NCBI GenBank assembly: GCA_959599615.1
Contig: CAUGKA010000117.1
Coordinates: 1 to 6,566 of the forward strand
DNA: 6,566 nucleotides
Direction: 5' to 3'
Source: an uncultured Collinsella sp.
GTDB taxonomy: Bacteria; Actinomycetota; Coriobacteriia; Coriobacteriales; Coriobacteriaceae
A program made the translations under genes and the position numbers. The notes under the pieces were generated by a model. It was not told the DNA's origin and made no database searches. It was given only the letters and a program-made list of their open reading frames with translations. Within the stretch, counting starts at the first letter, position 1. The number at the start of each line of letters is the position of its first letter. This document shows, piece after piece, positions 6,212 through 6,566 of this stretch.

Positions 6212-6523
6212 CAAAGCTCGAAGGGGTGTGCGAACCGTTCCGCGCGCCGTTGCGCGAATGGGCGGGTCGATTTCGATCTCAACGCAATGCATGAGCCTTT
6301 CCCCTGCACCATGTTGGTGCAAACTAGCCTGCCCCCCCCGCACCAAATCAACCGCGTGCTGGCATTTTTTGCGGAGCATCCTGAGGCAACGCTGCTCGAG
6401 CTCTGTAACGCGATTGGCATTACAAAGAGTATGGCCGACAGGGACGTTAGGGCTCTCAAGCAGGATGGCCGTTTAAAGCGAGAGGGCTCAAGCTTTGCGG
6501 GGCATTGGAGAGTTCTCGACTAG
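6206..6523 (+). CDS. Short winged-helix DNA-binding protein, or remnant C-terminus of a larger regulator
   Basis: This is a 105-aa frame whose residues 47-105 form a clear winged helix: INRVLAFFAEHPEATLLELCNAIGI, then recognition-helix-like TKSMADRDVRALKQDGRL and a basic wing ending HWRVLD. That ending is typical of the C-terminal domain of AlbA_2/HATPase and Fic-family proteins, so this may be what is left of a longer gene. Residues 1-46 look unconstrained (Arg/Ala/Cys-rich). The ATG at 6206 lies inside an ATGAGG repeat box; GAGG 5 nt upstream could serve as ribosome site but is itself repeat sequence. Alternative starts at 6287 and 6311 lack good ribosome sites. A run of eight C (6332-6339) lies just before the domain. 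I am confident of the domain, less so of the start or that the gene is complete. Confidence 0.5.
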   Translation: MRQSSKGCANRSARRCANGRVDFDLNAMHEPFPCTMLVQTSLPPPHQINRVLAFFAEHPEATLLELCNAIGITKSMADRDVRALKQDGRLKREGSSFAGHWRVLD

Positions 6524-6565
6524 CCTGAGCGCACCCTTAACCTCATCTTCACCTCAAATGAGGCT
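6512..6565. repeat. 54-bp direct repeat, right copy (overlaps the end of the winged-helix ORF)
   Basis: This copy includes the last codons and TAG stop of the short ORF, then the CCTCAT boxes, and is still running at the window end. The ORF is therefore bracketed by the same sequence on both sides, as in a cassette or tandem duplication unit. Confidence 0.9.
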
Positions 6566-6566
6566 C

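Overview
The window is GC-rich chromosomal DNA from an anaerobic, probably gut-dwelling actinobacterium. I favour a Collinsella-like member of the Coriobacteriia. This is an inference from three things: a GC-biased OYE/FadH-type flavoenzyme with a 4Fe-4S cluster, an AlbA_2-HATPase-wHTH protein and a DUF4143 ATPase side by side, and dense families of structured intergenic repeats. No rRNA, tRNA, transposase or cas gene was seen.

Layout. Bases 1-115 hold the end of an array of about 80-bp palindromic repeats. A non-coding leader (116-368) follows, then an AlbA_2/HATPase/winged-helix gene (369-1812) broken by a single-base frameshift near codon 38. Just after it come four TCGCA boxes spaced exactly 11 bp apart (1828-1865). 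Next is a four-unit palindromic array (1914-2217) that contains a near-copy of bases 1-115. The one clear housekeeping-type metabolic gene follows: a 676-aa FMN/4Fe-4S/FAD ene-reductase (2354-4384) with a strong intrinsic terminator. Five copies of GAAAATCCGAAT at an exact 23-bp period (4479-4582) then precede a DUF4143-type P-loop ATPase (4642-5946). The right end (5947-6566) holds 11-bp-phased CCTCAT/ATGAGG boxes around a short winged-helix ORF (6206-6523). The tail of that ORF and its 3' flank repeat the sequence upstream of it.

How the parts relate. The ene-reductase looks like a stand-alone transcription unit. The other three genes look accessory. Each has its own short repeat, unrelated in sequence to the others, with a period of 11, 23 or 11 bp, roughly one or two turns of DNA. 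Two of the three encode winged-helix domains. The simplest inference is that the arrays are binding sites for the neighbouring proteins, possibly autoregulatory. The 80-bp palindromes are separate. Every measurable unit has a loop of exactly 27 nt, and the differences between the two 115-bp copies mostly keep or improve base pairing, which suggests a structured element. The AlbA_2 gene sits between the two 115-bp copies as if inserted into, or recombined through, the array.
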